From contig JAQGIP010000077.1 of the NCBI GenBank assembly GCA_028291055.1, forward strand, positions 1-64,000: a DNA stretch of 64,000 nt, in the 5' to 3' direction. Position 1 is the first letter of the stretch, and every line of letters starts with the position of its first letter. This DNA comes from Caulobacter sp. GTDB lineage: Bacteria > Pseudomonadota > Alphaproteobacteria > Caulobacterales > Caulobacteraceae. The notes beneath the pieces are model-generated. The model had not been told where the DNA came from and made no database searches. It saw nothing but the letters and a program-made list of their open reading frames with translations. The position numbers and the translations under genes were made by a program. Positions 8,801 through 16,626 of this stretch are shown here, piece by piece.

Positions 8801-8906
8801 CTTCGGCCGTCAGGGGCTTGGCGGCCAGCAGAGCGGCGAGCGCTTCGGTCTCATCGCGGTACTTGCCGGCGTCCAGCGTGTCCCAGTCTTGCGTGTCGCT
8901 GGCCAT
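5814..8906 (-). CDS. putA: Bifunctional proline dehydrogenase / L-glutamate gamma-semialdehyde dehydrogenase
   Basis: This 1030-residue enzyme oxidises proline to glutamate in two steps, channelling the P5C/semialdehyde intermediate. The N-terminal half holds the FAD-dependent proline dehydrogenase barrel (NFTIDAEEADRL, MVRLVKGAYWDSEIK, QFATHNAHT, FQRLHGMGE). The C-terminal half is an NAD-dependent aldehyde dehydrogenase (CISPWNFPLAIF, AFTGGTDTARR, AETGG) with the catalytic cysteine in SAGQRCSALR at about C824. There is no N-terminal ribbon-helix-helix domain and no long C-terminal extension, so this is the short type, not itself a repressor. The ATG at 8906 has a good AGGGAG Shine-Dalgarno; the upstream in-frame codons overlap the regulatory gap. 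It is divergent from the Lrp-type regulator, the usual putA/putR arrangement. Confidence 0.96.
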   Translation of the reverse strand: MASDTQDWDTLDAGKYRDETEALAALLAAKPLTAEERAAIRAEAEALVRTARRSARKQGVVESFLQEFSLSTKEGLALMCLAEALLRTPDEETRDKLIAEKIGSADWAGHFGKSDSLFVNASTWGLMLTGRLVEVDEEAKADLPGFLKRVAGRVGEPVIRAAVGQAIRIMGEQFVLGRTIEAAIKRAKGDGFLCSFDMLGEGARTAADAARYEKAYALAIDTVGRLSAGGGPEVGHGVSVKLSALCPRYEATHEARVWEELYPRTLRLAQIAARHNLNFTIDAEEADRLALSLKLLDRLAREPSLGDWSGLGLAVQGYQKRAPEAIKRIAALAKDSGRRLMVRLVKGAYWDSEIKKAQVAGRPDYPVYTTKAATDLSYLVCAKALIGAAPHLYAQFATHNAHTLAAVHRMAKVAGVKIEFQRLHGMGEALYRAADDLYDGVTLRAYAPVGGHEDLLPYLVRRLLENGANTSFVHALLDERVAPEAVVVDPITAVEAAGAGPHPKIPTPEDIYGDRRNSMGVDLSIKAEREALSAAVTALKPLTSGPMVAGRKAVSGGEAVISPVDGAWSVGQVAEATEADIDAAFAAAMDIQPAWNALGGPMRAHVLRAMADTLEANRDRLIALCAREAGKTLADGVAEVREAADFCRYYANLAENEFGAPEVLKGPVGETNTLSLHGRGVFVCISPWNFPLAIFTGQIAAALAAGNAVLAKPAEQTPLIAAEAVRLYHAAGLDPRLLALLPGRGETVGAALVAHPGCDGVAFTGGTDTARRINQSLAGREGPIVPFIAETGGLNGMFVDTTAQREQVIDDVILSAFGSAGQRCSALRLLFLPRDTADQMIEGLKGAMDCLMVGDPADPSTDVGPVIDADAKDLLEAHLLRLEKEAKVLHRLPAPASGTFFGPVLAEIPHADFLEREVFGPILHIVRYDPEDLSDVAGRLAARRFGLTLGVHSRIEAFAAEVQALVPAGNVYVNRSIIGAVVGVQPFGGEGLSGTGPKAGGPHALSRYSLERAVSINITAQGGDPSLLNL

Positions 8907-8984
8907 GGCGCGGCTCCCTATAGAATGCAGATCATCGGTATATGCCCCATCCCGCCAAATGTGCTTTGTTTGTCCGACGCTTGA

Positions 8985-9001
8985 GCCGAACATCCTTCGG
9001 C
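8985..9001. promoter_or_regulatory. Inverted repeat in the putA-putR divergent gap, possible operator
   Basis: A 17-bp inverted repeat, GCCGAAcatccTTCGGC, lies 19 bp upstream of the putR start within the 113-bp divergent region. Lrp-family PutR proteins are known to bind the shared putA/putR region and activate putA in response to proline. Binding here is an inference; the repeat could also be a short hairpin in the putR leader. Confidence 0.35.
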
Positions 9002-9019
9002 TAACCAGGGGATAATCGC

Positions 9020-9481
9020 ATGTCCGCTCTGGACGACACCGACCGTCGCCTGCTCCGCGTCCTGCAGACCGACGGGCGCATCACCAACCAGGAGCTGGCG
9101 CGCCGCTGCAACCTGTCGCCCGCCGCCACCTTCGACCGGGTGCGGCGGCTGAAGGACCGCGGCCTGATCACCGGCTACGCCGCCATCCTCGACCCGGCCC
9201 AGGTCGACCGCGCCCTGCTGGTCTTCGTGGAGGTCATCCTCGACCGCACCACCGCCGACATCTTCGAAGCCTTCGCTGCCGCCGCTCGGCGCGCGCCGGA
9301 CATCCTGGAATGCCACATGGTGGCCGGCGGCTTCGACTACCTGATCAAGGCCAGGCTGCGCGACATGGAGGCGTATCGAGCGTTCCTGGGCGATGTGCTC
9401 GTGGACATGCCGGGCGTACGCGAGACGCGGACCTATGCGGTGCTCGAAGAGGTCAAGAACACCGGGGTACTGCCGATCTAG
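9020..9481 (+). CDS. putR: Lrp/AsnC-family transcriptional regulator of proline catabolism
   Basis: The 153-residue protein has the standard two-part Lrp build: an N-terminal winged helix-turn-helix (LDDTDRRLLRVLQTDGR, NQELARRCNLSPAATFDRVRRL) and a C-terminal RAM effector domain (ECHMVAGGFDYLIKARL). The C-terminus KNTGVLPI is like that of alphaproteobacterial PutR proteins. Known relatives activate putA with proline as effector and repress their own gene. The divergent position next to putA gives the same role here. The ATG at 9020 follows AGGGGA at eight bases. Confidence 0.9.
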   Translation: MSALDDTDRRLLRVLQTDGRITNQELARRCNLSPAATFDRVRRLKDRGLITGYAAILDPAQVDRALLVFVEVILDRTTADIFEAFAAAARRAPDILECHMVAGGFDYLIKARLRDMEAYRAFLGDVLVDMPGVRETRTYAVLEEVKNTGVLPI

Positions 9482-9486
9482 CCATA

Positions 9487-9735
9487 CTTCCCTCCCCGTC
9501 TGGGGAGGGACACGCGGCGAAGCCGCGAGGGTGGGGCAGGTGGATATGCGGCTCCCCACGTCGAAAGGCGAAGCGCCCGCTGATGAAGGGCTGTGCCACC
9601 TTCCGAGTCAGAAACAGGCCATGCGCGGCATTGAGGGGCGCCTCACGTTGCCGGGGCAGCGGCCGCATAATCACTTGCCCCACCCGTCTCGCGGCGCTTC
9701 GCGCGCGATCCACCCTCCCCAGACGGGGAGGGAAG
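9487..9735. repeat. Long inverted-repeat element of the CCTCCCC/GGGGAGG family
   Basis: The element opens with CTTCCCTCCCCGTCTGGGG and closes with its reverse complement (CCCCAGACGGGGAGGGAAG, ending 9735), and the symmetry continues inward as GGGTGGGGCA against TGCCCCACCC and ATATGCGGC against GCCGCATAAT. Each arm is itself a hairpin, and the mini-stem GCGGCgaaGCCGC sits inside the left arm. It lies between putR and the OmpA-like gene, a 328-bp gap that contains nothing else except the terminator at its end. No coding frame is convincing. Confidence 0.8.
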
Positions 9736-9740
9736 AGGCC

Positions 9741-9775
9741 CAAAAGCAAAAGGCCCGGTGTTTCCACCGGGCCTT
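9741..9775 (-). terminator. Rho-independent terminator of the OmpA-like gene
   Basis: On the minus strand an 11-bp stem AAGGCCCGGTG/CACCGGGCCTT with a four-base loop is followed by TTTGCTTTTG, 35 bp after the OmpA-like stop codon. This is a standard intrinsic terminator for that gene. Confidence 0.85.
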
Positions 9776-9809
9776 CGCTAGTTCAGCAGAACCTAGGTTC
9801 GGATCAGGA

Positions 9810-11012
9810 TCAGAAGTTGATCGAGATCGTCGAACGGCGGTTCAGCGGTTCCTTGGTGCCGTCCGGAGTCGGGACGGCCAGTTCGGATTCGCCCTTCCAG
9901 TCGACGGCCAGAGCGGACTGGGAAACACCCAGGCCCACCAGCGCATCGGCGACGGCCTTGGCGCGGCGTTGCGACAGGCCGACGTTGTACTTGGTCGAGC
10001 CCGAGCTGTCGGTGTGGCCAACCACGATGATCTGGGTGGCGTGACCGTCATTCGCGTAGCTCGCGGCCTCTTGGACCACCGCCTGGGCTTCCGGCGTCAG
10101 GATCGACTGATCGAACGGGAAGTAGACGATGAATTCCTTCGCCACGAACGCCGGAGGAGGCGGGGGCGGGGGAGGAGGAGGCGGCGGGGGAGGCGGCGGG
10201 GGCGGGGGCGGGGGAGGCGGCGGGGGCGGGGGCGCCGGGGGAGCCGCGAAGGAGTAGCGGATACCCAGGGTCACCGACGAGTCGCGGTAGTCGCCCGTGA
10301 ACACGCCCGGCTGGATCGCGCCGGAGCCCGTGGACAGGAAGTTGACGTCCGAACCACCGAGGTAGCGGTAGGTCAGGTCGATGTTGGTGCGCTCACCGAC
10401 AGCCCACGCCACACCGGCGATGAGTTGGTAGGCGAAGGCCGCATCGTTGTCGTCGATGTTGAGGTTCTGGGCCGCGCCGGCCGGGCCGTTGAGCTGGCCG
10501 CGGGCTTCGACGTGAACCGAGTTGATGCCGACGCCGACGCCGATGAAGGGGTCGAACGTGCCATCGGGGTTGAAGTCGTAGAGGACGTTGCCCATCAGCG
10601 TCCAGGCTTCGATCTGGCCGTCGGGGCTGCCGCAAGCGGCCGACGGGATGCCGCCGACCGGCACGACGCCGAAGCCGGGCTTGCAAAGCGCGTTGGGCAG
10701 GGGACGGGTCGCACCGCCACGGACCTGCTCGATGTCACCGGGGCGGTAGCCGCCTTCCAGTTCCAGGCGCCAGTGGGGCGAAACCTGATAGCCGAGGCGG
10801 GCGAAGCCGACCCAGCTGTCCTTGGAATCGAACTTGTAGTCGTACGGCTTGCCGTCGGTGGCGTTCACCGCGGAGTCCGCATCGATCCCGTTGGGGAAGT
10901 GCGCGCCGAGATCGACCGCGCCATACCAGCCAACCGGCGAAGCGCCGGCGGACGCGCCGGTCGCGATGCAGACGGCGGCTGCGGCGACTCCGATGAGGAG
11001 TTTCATTTTCAT
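9810..11012 (-). CDS. OmpA-like outer-membrane protein with poly-proline linker
   Basis: The 399-residue protein starts with MKMKLLIGVAAAAVCIA, a signal peptide ending near ASA. Residues from about 25 to 255 form an eight-strand OmpA-type barrel with aromatic-rich alternating strands (GWYGAVDLGAHF, HWRLELEGGYRP, TNIDLTYRYLGG, SVTLGIRYSF). An almost pure proline run of about 30 residues links it to an OmpA C-terminal peptidoglycan-binding domain (IIVVGHTDSSGS, GLSQRRAKAVADAL). It anchors the outer membrane to the cell wall. The ATG at 11012 follows AGAGGG; codons further upstream would place a non-signal segment in front. The proline linker is far longer than the short linker of classical OmpA and its repetitive DNA could slip. 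Confidence 0.9.
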   Translation of the reverse strand: MKMKLLIGVAAAAVCIATGASAGASPVGWYGAVDLGAHFPNGIDADSAVNATDGKPYDYKFDSKDSWVGFARLGYQVSPHWRLELEGGYRPGDIEQVRGGATRPLPNALCKPGFGVVPVGGIPSAACGSPDGQIEAWTLMGNVLYDFNPDGTFDPFIGVGVGINSVHVEARGQLNGPAGAAQNLNIDDNDAAFAYQLIAGVAWAVGERTNIDLTYRYLGGSDVNFLSTGSGAIQPGVFTGDYRDSSVTLGIRYSFAAPPAPPPPPPPPPPPPPPPPPPPPPPPPPPPAFVAKEFIVYFPFDQSILTPEAQAVVQEAASYANDGHATQIIVVGHTDSSGSTKYNVGLSQRRAKAVADALVGLGVSQSALAVDWKGESELAVPTPDGTKEPLNRRSTISINF

Positions 11013-11446
11013 ATGCAAAGAGCCCTCTGTTGCCCCTGGTCGGCTAAGACCGAACAAGAAACCTATAACAAGGCCAAGTTCGAAGACCAATGGCCGAACG
11101 GCCACAGATCGACAAATTCAACCCCCGCGCAATCCTTAAGGGCCTGGGCCCCTAGTTTAACAGTCCCATCGCCTAGCGGAGAAGACGTAAACCGATCGGT
11201 AACGCCGGCTCCCTTTGACTTGGATAACACCGATTTTCCGGCCATGCCACCGCCCGCCGCCCCGATGTCGCCCCATTTATGCCACGCTTCACCCCAACGG
11301 CGAGCCCGCGCTTTGGTTCCAGAGTTTTTTGTCCACCCGGAAATTCAGTCCAGAGTGGTGCGGCAGCGCCTCATCGCCACGCCCGCCACGATCGGCGCGA
11401 ACAGGCCGAGCGTCCCCAGGCTCGGCCAGGTTTCGGCCAGCCCCCG
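11013..11446. other. 434-bp gap upstream of the OmpA-like gene
   Basis: The first 330 bp look like untranslated regulatory DNA with mixed base composition, including an ACCGATCGGT palindrome at 11191-11200; no known promoter motif could be assigned with confidence. The last part (11349-11446) differs: it continues in the antiporter frame past that gene's TAG for 33 codons with third positions almost all G or C (see findings). Confidence 0.5.
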
Positions 11447-13234
11447 CTACTTGCGGCTATCGCGCAGCCGCCGCCGCCCGCCCAGGGCCTCGGGGCGGTT
11501 CAGCGCCTTGCGGTAGTCGTCGCGCCGCTCGTGGATCGAGGCGATGACCAGCCCCATCGGCACCCCGATATCGACCAGCACCGCCTCCGACAGCTGCAGC
11601 GACGCCTCGATGGTCTCTGGCACCGCGTCGGTGGCGCCCAGTTCATAGAGCCGGGCCGCATGGCGCGCGTCGCGGGCCCGGGCCACCAGAGTGATGGCGG
11701 GCCGCAGCTGGCGCACCGTGGCCACCACCGCCTCCGTCCCCTCGGGCGAATCCATCGTCACCACCACGGCGCGCGCGCCTTCCAGCCCGCAGCGCAACAG
11801 CAGCTCCGAGCGCGAGGCGTCGCCATAGAAGGCCTCGACCCCCTCGCGCCGCGCCCGCTCGACCTGTCTGGGATCGCGCTCGACCGTCAGCCAGGGCAGC
11901 TCATGGCGGCCCAGCATCTCGCCGACCAGCCGGCCGACCCGGCCATAGCCGATGACCATCACCGGACCGTCGTCGGAAGCGACCTCGACCGCCGGCGCGG
12001 ACCCCGGTGGAGCCTCGGACGGCTTGACCTCCGCGCCCCGGGCGACGCGGGCGCCGAGACCGGCCATGGCGGGAATGAGGAACATGGTCAGGGTCGCGGC
12101 GACCAGCAGCGACTGCCCCACCAGGGCGGGCACGACGCCGGACGCCATGGCGTCGGTCAGCACCACGAAGGCGAATTCGCCCCCCGCCGCCAGCACCAGG
12201 GCGGTCTCGACCGCGGAACCCAGCTTGATGCGGAAGACGCGGGCAAGGCCGAAGACGATCACCCCCTTCACCGCCACGAGACCCACGGCCAGGCCGACGA
12301 TGAACAAGGGCGTGGCGACCAGCAGCGACAGGTCCAGCCGGATGCCCAGCGACAGGAAGAAGAGACCGAGCAGCAGGCCCTTGAACGGTTCGATCACCAC
12401 CTCGACCTCGTGGCGGTATTCGGTTTCGGCCAGCAGCACCCCGGCGGCGAAGGCGCCCAGCGCCATGGACAGGCCGAAGGCGGCGCTGAGCACGCCCGCG
12501 CCGATGACCACCAGCAGGGCGGCGGCCATGAACAGCTCTTCGCTCTTGGCGCGGGCCACCGACTTCAGCATGGGCCGCAGCAGCAGGCGGCCGAACAGCA
12601 CGATGACGCCCAGGCCGATGGCGGCGGGCGCCAGCGCGAACAGGGAGGAGGGCGTGAAGGCCGCGCCCTTGGATTTGCCCAGCACCTCCAGGGTGATCAG
12701 GATCGGAGCCACCGCCAGATCCTGGAACAGCAGCACGGCGAAGGCGGCGCGGCCGGCCTCGGCATGCATGCGCTTGGCTTCGACCATCACCGGCACGGCG
12801 ACAGCGGTCGATGACAGGGCGACGGCCGCGCCGATGGCGGCGGCCGCCACCGGCGGCTGGCCCATCATGTACGCGACCCCGCCCAGCACCGCCGTGGAGA
12901 TGGCGACTTGCGCGCCGCCCAGACCGAACACCAGCCGGCGCAGCAGCCGCAGCCGCTCCCACGACAGCTCCAGCCCGATCATGAACAGCAGGAAGACCAC
13001 CCCGAACTCGCCCACCTGAGCGATCTCGTCGGGCCGCGAGACGGTCACGCCTTCAAGCCAGGGGAACTGCCCCGCCAGGCTGCCCAGGCCGAAGGGGCCC
13101 AGCACCACGCCGGCCCCCAGGAACCCCAGGATCGGGCTGATCTTCAGACGCTTGAACAGGGGAACGACCACCCCGGCGGTCGCCAGGAACAGGACAATAT
13201 CCTTGTAGTCGCCCGGGCCCGCCGCGTGCGCCAT
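11447..13234 (-). CDS. Monovalent cation:proton antiporter-2 (KefB/KefC-type) with TrkA-N domain
   Basis: This 595-residue inner-membrane protein has a CPA2 Na+/H+ exchanger domain of about 12 to 13 helices over the first 385 residues (ILGFLGAGVVLGPFGLG, FGVVFLLFMIGLELSW, AALLVVIGAGVLSAAFGLS) and a cytosolic TrkA-N/Rossmann NAD-binding domain (VMVIGYGRVGRLV, ERDPRQVERARREG, YGDASRSELL). Such proteins couple K+ or Na+ efflux to H+ entry and are gated through the nucleotide-binding domain. The ATG at 13234 has a perfect AGGAGG Shine-Dalgarno six bases upstream; the longer open frame to 13567 overlaps the divergent DUF2946 gene and is not used. A second CPA2 protein, KefC-like, is at 51187-53088. 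Confidence 0.93.
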   Translation of the reverse strand: MAHAAGPGDYKDIVLFLATAGVVVPLFKRLKISPILGFLGAGVVLGPFGLGSLAGQFPWLEGVTVSRPDEIAQVGEFGVVFLLFMIGLELSWERLRLLRRLVFGLGGAQVAISTAVLGGVAYMMGQPPVAAAAIGAAVALSSTAVAVPVMVEAKRMHAEAGRAAFAVLLFQDLAVAPILITLEVLGKSKGAAFTPSSLFALAPAAIGLGVIVLFGRLLLRPMLKSVARAKSEELFMAAALLVVIGAGVLSAAFGLSMALGAFAAGVLLAETEYRHEVEVVIEPFKGLLLGLFFLSLGIRLDLSLLVATPLFIVGLAVGLVAVKGVIVFGLARVFRIKLGSAVETALVLAAGGEFAFVVLTDAMASGVVPALVGQSLLVAATLTMFLIPAMAGLGARVARGAEVKPSEAPPGSAPAVEVASDDGPVMVIGYGRVGRLVGEMLGRHELPWLTVERDPRQVERARREGVEAFYGDASRSELLLRCGLEGARAVVVTMDSPEGTEAVVATVRQLRPAITLVARARDARHAARLYELGATDAVPETIEASLQLSEAVLVDIGVPMGLVIASIHERRDDYRKALNRPEALGGRRRLRDSRK

Positions 13235-13316
13235 GTCGCCTCCTGATTTGCTGTGGCGCCAGTATGCCCGATGCGCCGCCTTGCGGGCCACCCATAACCG
13301 CCCTAAAGCGCACAGC

Positions 13317-13733
13317 ATGCGCGGCAGCCGACATTCGCGGAGCCAATCCCGCCCCGGCCTGGTCGCCGCGGCGCTGGCGGCGCTCGCCCTGCTGATCCAG
13401 GCCCTGATCCCCGCCGCCGCCATCGCCCACGACGCCGCCAGCGGCGCCATGACGCTCAGCGTCTGCACCGCTGAGGGTCTGAAGACGGTCACCGTGGGCG
13501 CCGCTCCGGCCGCTCCCGCCGGCAAGCACTTCATGGGCCTGCACTGCACCGCCTGCGCCTTCGCCAACTTCGCGGCCCTCGATGGTCGGGGCGACGGCGC
13601 CCTTGCCGCCGTGACCGTGCGCTATGCCCAGCGCACCGTCATCTTCCACCCCGAGCGCGCCCACGCCGCCGCCCGGGCCCGCGCGCCGCCCCGGCCGCCC
13701 GGCCAAGGACCACCCGCTCGCTCGATCGTTTGA
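13317..13733 (+). CDS. DUF2946-family small exported or membrane protein, copper-operon associated
   Basis: The 138-residue protein has an N-terminal hydrophobic signal/anchor (LVAAALAALALLIQALIPAA) and then GLHCTACAFAN, the short Cys-x-x-Cys signature of DUF2946 proteins, which commonly sit beside copper-type TonB receptors. The function is unknown; the His and Cys pair suggests metal binding. The Arg/Pro-rich tail has no recognisable motif. I use the ATG at 13317 because it places the hydrophobic segment near the N-terminus. It is the first gene of a plus-strand run with a TonB receptor, YcnI, PCuAC and a lipoprotein, and is divergent from the antiporter. Confidence 0.75.
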   Translation: MRGSRHSRSQSRPGLVAAALAALALLIQALIPAAAIAHDAASGAMTLSVCTAEGLKTVTVGAAPAAPAGKHFMGLHCTACAFANFAALDGRGDGALAAVTVRYAQRTVIFHPERAHAAARARAPPRPPGQGPPARSIV

Positions 13734-13791
13734 CCCTCCGCACGCGTGGCCTCGGCCGCGCGCCCGTCAGACTGTTCGAGGCCTTACCTCC

Positions 13792-16104
13792 ATGCCATTG
13801 CCCTCCGGCCGCGCCTTGCGCGCCCTCCTGCTCGGCGCCGCCACCGGCGCCCTGATCCCCGTGAGCGCCCTCGCCGATGACAGCGATGGGGACCGTCCGA
13901 CCACTGTCTCGCCGGTGGAGATCACCGCCCGGACCGACGCGCCGATCGCCACCGCCAGCCCCGCCACCACCGAGAGCGCCGACGCGGGAACGCTGCGCGA
14001 CACCGTCAATGCGGTGAACGCCGAGGACACGGTAAAATACCTGCCCAGCCTGCTGGTGCGGAAGCGCCACGTGGGCGACACCCAGGGGCCCCTGGCCACC
14101 CGGACCTCCGGCGTGGGATCAAGCGCCCGCAGCCTGATCTTCGTGGACGGGGTGCTGCTGTCGGCCCTGATCGGCAACAACAATTCCACCGCCTCGCCGC
14201 GCTGGGGGATGGTGTCGCCGGAGGAGATCGTGCGGGTCGACGTGGCCTACGGCCCCTTCTCCGCCGCCTATGCCGGCAATTCGATCGGCGCGGTGGTCAA
14301 CATCACCACGCGCACGCCGACCCGGTTCGAAGGCTCCCTGAAGGTGGCCGGCAGCTGGGACGATTTCAGCCAGTATGGGACCAAGGGGGTCTTTCCCGCC
14401 GGCCAGCTGGCGGCGACCTTGGGCGACGGCTGGGGTGACGTCGCCTGGTTCCTGTCCGCCGACCATGTGAAGAGCCGTAGCCAACCGCTGGCCTCTGTGA
14501 CCGCCGTGCGCCCCGCCGCGCCCAGCGCGGCTGGCGCGGTGACCACCGGCGCTTTCCAGGATTTGAACCGCACCGGCGCGGTGATCCAGGTGCTGGGCGC
14601 CGGGGGGTTCGAGGACCAGAGCCAGGACACACTCAAGGCCAAACTCAGCTGGTCGCCCGGCCCGGCCTTCCATGTCAGCTGGCTGGGCGGGGTTTTCCTC
14701 AACGACACACGGGCCACGGCGGAAACCTATCTGCGCGATACCACCGGCGACCGGGTCTACAGCGGGACGCTCAACATCGGCGGCTATGCCTACACGGTCG
14801 CGCCCAGCGCCTTCGCCAACAACGTCTACCGCTTCAATGAGCGCCACTGGATGAATGCGCTCAGCGCCGGCGGCGTGGTCGGCGCGGACTTCACCTGGCG
14901 CGCCACGGCCAGCCTCTATGACTACGACAAGGACGAGCAGCGCACGCCCTCGGCCGCGCTTCCCGCCGCCTCCACCGGCGGCCCAGGCTCCATCGCGCGG
15001 CTGGACGGCACGGGCTGGCGGACCTTCGATCTGAGCGGGGAGTGGCGGGTGAACGCCACCCATGCCTTGAGCTTCGGCGTCCATTCCGACCGCTACCGCC
15101 TGGCCAGCCAGCGCTTCAATACGGGCGACTGGATCGGCGGCGCGCCCACCACCCTGGCCTCGGCCTCCCGGGGCAAGACCCGCACCGACGCCGTCTGGCT
15201 GCAGGACGCCATCACCCTGTCGCCCGACCTGATGGCGACCCTGGGCGCGCGCCAGGAGCATTGGGAGGCCCTGGACGGCTACAACTCTTCCCTCGCCCCG
15301 GCCCTGTCGGTCGCCCAGCCCCTCGTCTCGGCCGATGCCTTCTCCCCCAAGGCCACCGTGCGCTGGACGCCTGATGAGCACTGGAGCGTCACCGGTTCCT
15401 TCGGCCAGGCCTCGCGCTTCCCGACCGTGACCGAGCTCTACCAGACGGTCACCACCGGCCCGACCTTGAGCGTGCCCGACCCCAACCTGCGCCCCGAGAC
15501 GGCCTGGTCCACCGAATTGGCCATCGAACGCGCCGACGCCTCGGGCCGGGTGCGGCTATCTCTCTTCGCCGAGGATATCGACGATGCCCTGATCGCCCAG
15601 ACCGCGCCCCTGGTCCCCGGCTCGGCCACCCTGTTCACCTATGTCCAGAATGTGGGCCATGTCCGCTCGCGCGGCGTCGAACTGGTAGTGGAGCGGCGCG
15701 ATCTGGCGGTGCGGGGCTTCGACCTGTCGGGCAGCGTCACCTGGCTGGACAGCACGATCACCGAGGACCCGGCTTTCCCGGCGGCGGTCGGCAAGCAGGC
15801 GCCGCAGACGCCGCGCTGGCGCGCCACGGTGGTCGCCACCTGGCGGCCCAGCCCCGCGCTCGCCCTCACCCTCGCCGCCCGCTACAGCGACCGGGTGTTC
15901 GCCACGATCGACAACACCGACCCGGTCACCCACACCTTTCAGGGTTTCGACGGCTATCTGGTGGCCGATGCGCGGGCCAACTGGACGATCAACGGCCACT
16001 GGAGCGCGGCCATCGGCGTCGACAATCTCGGCGCCCGTGACTACTTCCTCTTCCACCCCTTCCCGCAGCGCACGGCCTTCGCCGAGCTGCGCTACGCCTT
16101 CTAA
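13792..16104 (+). CDS. TonB-dependent receptor, probable copper receptor
   Basis: The 770-residue outer-membrane receptor has a signal peptide (LLLGAATGALIPVSALA), a TonB-box-like VSPVEITA, a plug domain (LPSLLVRKRHVGDTQGPL, FVDGVLLSALIG, VDVAYGPFSAAYAGNSIGAVVNI) and a 22-strand type barrel ending in a C-terminal aromatic (ELRYAF). Plug motifs and neighbours are those of copper-type receptors of the OprC/NosA kind, but the substrate is inferred from the operon and not from visible ligand residues. The ATG at 13792 puts the signal peptide at the N-terminus; the frame is open further upstream but overlaps DUF2946. The next gene starts nine bases after the stop. Confidence 0.88.
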   Translation: MPLPSGRALRALLLGAATGALIPVSALADDSDGDRPTTVSPVEITARTDAPIATASPATTESADAGTLRDTVNAVNAEDTVKYLPSLLVRKRHVGDTQGPLATRTSGVGSSARSLIFVDGVLLSALIGNNNSTASPRWGMVSPEEIVRVDVAYGPFSAAYAGNSIGAVVNITTRTPTRFEGSLKVAGSWDDFSQYGTKGVFPAGQLAATLGDGWGDVAWFLSADHVKSRSQPLASVTAVRPAAPSAAGAVTTGAFQDLNRTGAVIQVLGAGGFEDQSQDTLKAKLSWSPGPAFHVSWLGGVFLNDTRATAETYLRDTTGDRVYSGTLNIGGYAYTVAPSAFANNVYRFNERHWMNALSAGGVVGADFTWRATASLYDYDKDEQRTPSAALPAASTGGPGSIARLDGTGWRTFDLSGEWRVNATHALSFGVHSDRYRLASQRFNTGDWIGGAPTTLASASRGKTRTDAVWLQDAITLSPDLMATLGARQEHWEALDGYNSSLAPALSVAQPLVSADAFSPKATVRWTPDEHWSVTGSFGQASRFPTVTELYQTVTTGPTLSVPDPNLRPETAWSTELAIERADASGRVRLSLFAEDIDDALIAQTAPLVPGSATLFTYVQNVGHVRSRGVELVVERRDLAVRGFDLSGSVTWLDSTITEDPAFPAAVGKQAPQTPRWRATVVATWRPSPALALTLAARYSDRVFATIDNTDPVTHTFQGFDGYLVADARANWTINGHWSAAIGVDNLGARDYFLFHPFPQRTAFAELRYAF

Positions 16105-16112
16105 GGACGGCC

Positions 16113-16616
16113 ATGACGCACAAGCTTACCGGGCCGGCCTTGGCGGCCATCCTCCTCGCGGCCACGCCCGCCGCCGCCCATGTGACCGCCACGCCGACCG
16201 AGGCGCCCGCCGGGACCAAGGTGACGGTGACCCTGCGCGTGGGCCACGGCTGCGAAGGCTCGCCGACCACCGCCATCAGGGTCGAACTGCCGCTCTCCGC
16301 CGGCTGGGTGAACCCCGAGTCCAAGGCAGACTGGGATCAGGTCATCCAACCGGGGCAGGGACCGGATGGACGGCTGCGCACGGTCGAGGTCACCTGGAAG
16401 GCCCACCGGCCCGTCGCGACGCCCGAGACCTTCGCCATCACCTTCGACGCGCCGTCCACCGCCCAGACCCTGTATTTCCCGGTCATCCAGACCTGCCAGA
16501 CCGGCGAAGCGCATTGGACCCAAATTCCCGCCGAGGCCGCGATGACCGGCCTGGAACATCCCGCCCCCTTCCTTACCCTGACGCCGGCCGTTGCCGCGTC
16601 CGGCCAGCCTCAGTAG
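16113..16616 (+). CDS. YcnI-family (DUF1775) periplasmic copper-binding protein
   Basis: The 167-residue protein has a signal peptide ending PAAAH, leaving H23 as the first mature residue. In characterised YcnI proteins this N-terminal histidine forms the monohistidine copper site with a nearby glutamate and a tryptophan. Also typical are RVGHGCEGSPTT, a pattern of paired cysteines (GCEG, QTCQTG) and the beta-sandwich fold. It probably chaperones Cu(II) in the periplasm. It lies between the TonB receptor (nine bases) and the PCuAC gene (about ten bases), so one transcript is likely. The transmembrane C-terminal anchor seen in Bacillus YcnI is absent. Confidence 0.88.
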   Translation: MTHKLTGPALAAILLAATPAAAHVTATPTEAPAGTKVTVTLRVGHGCEGSPTTAIRVELPLSAGWVNPESKADWDQVIQPGQGPDGRLRTVEVTWKAHRPVATPETFAITFDAPSTAQTLYFPVIQTCQTGEAHWTQIPAEAAMTGLEHPAPFLTLTPAVAASGQPQ

Positions 16617-16626
16617 GACATCCGTC

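Noticed and set aside
9487-9735. Possible CRISPR array or insertion sequence because of repeated CCTCCCC blocks
   Set aside because: Repeats are inverted, not direct and evenly spaced, there are no cas genes, and no transposase frame is present.
13234-13567. N-terminal extension of the CPA2 antiporter by 111 codons
   Set aside because: It overlaps the divergent DUF2946 gene, is not membrane-like, and the ATG at 13234 has a perfect AGGAGG ribosome-binding site.
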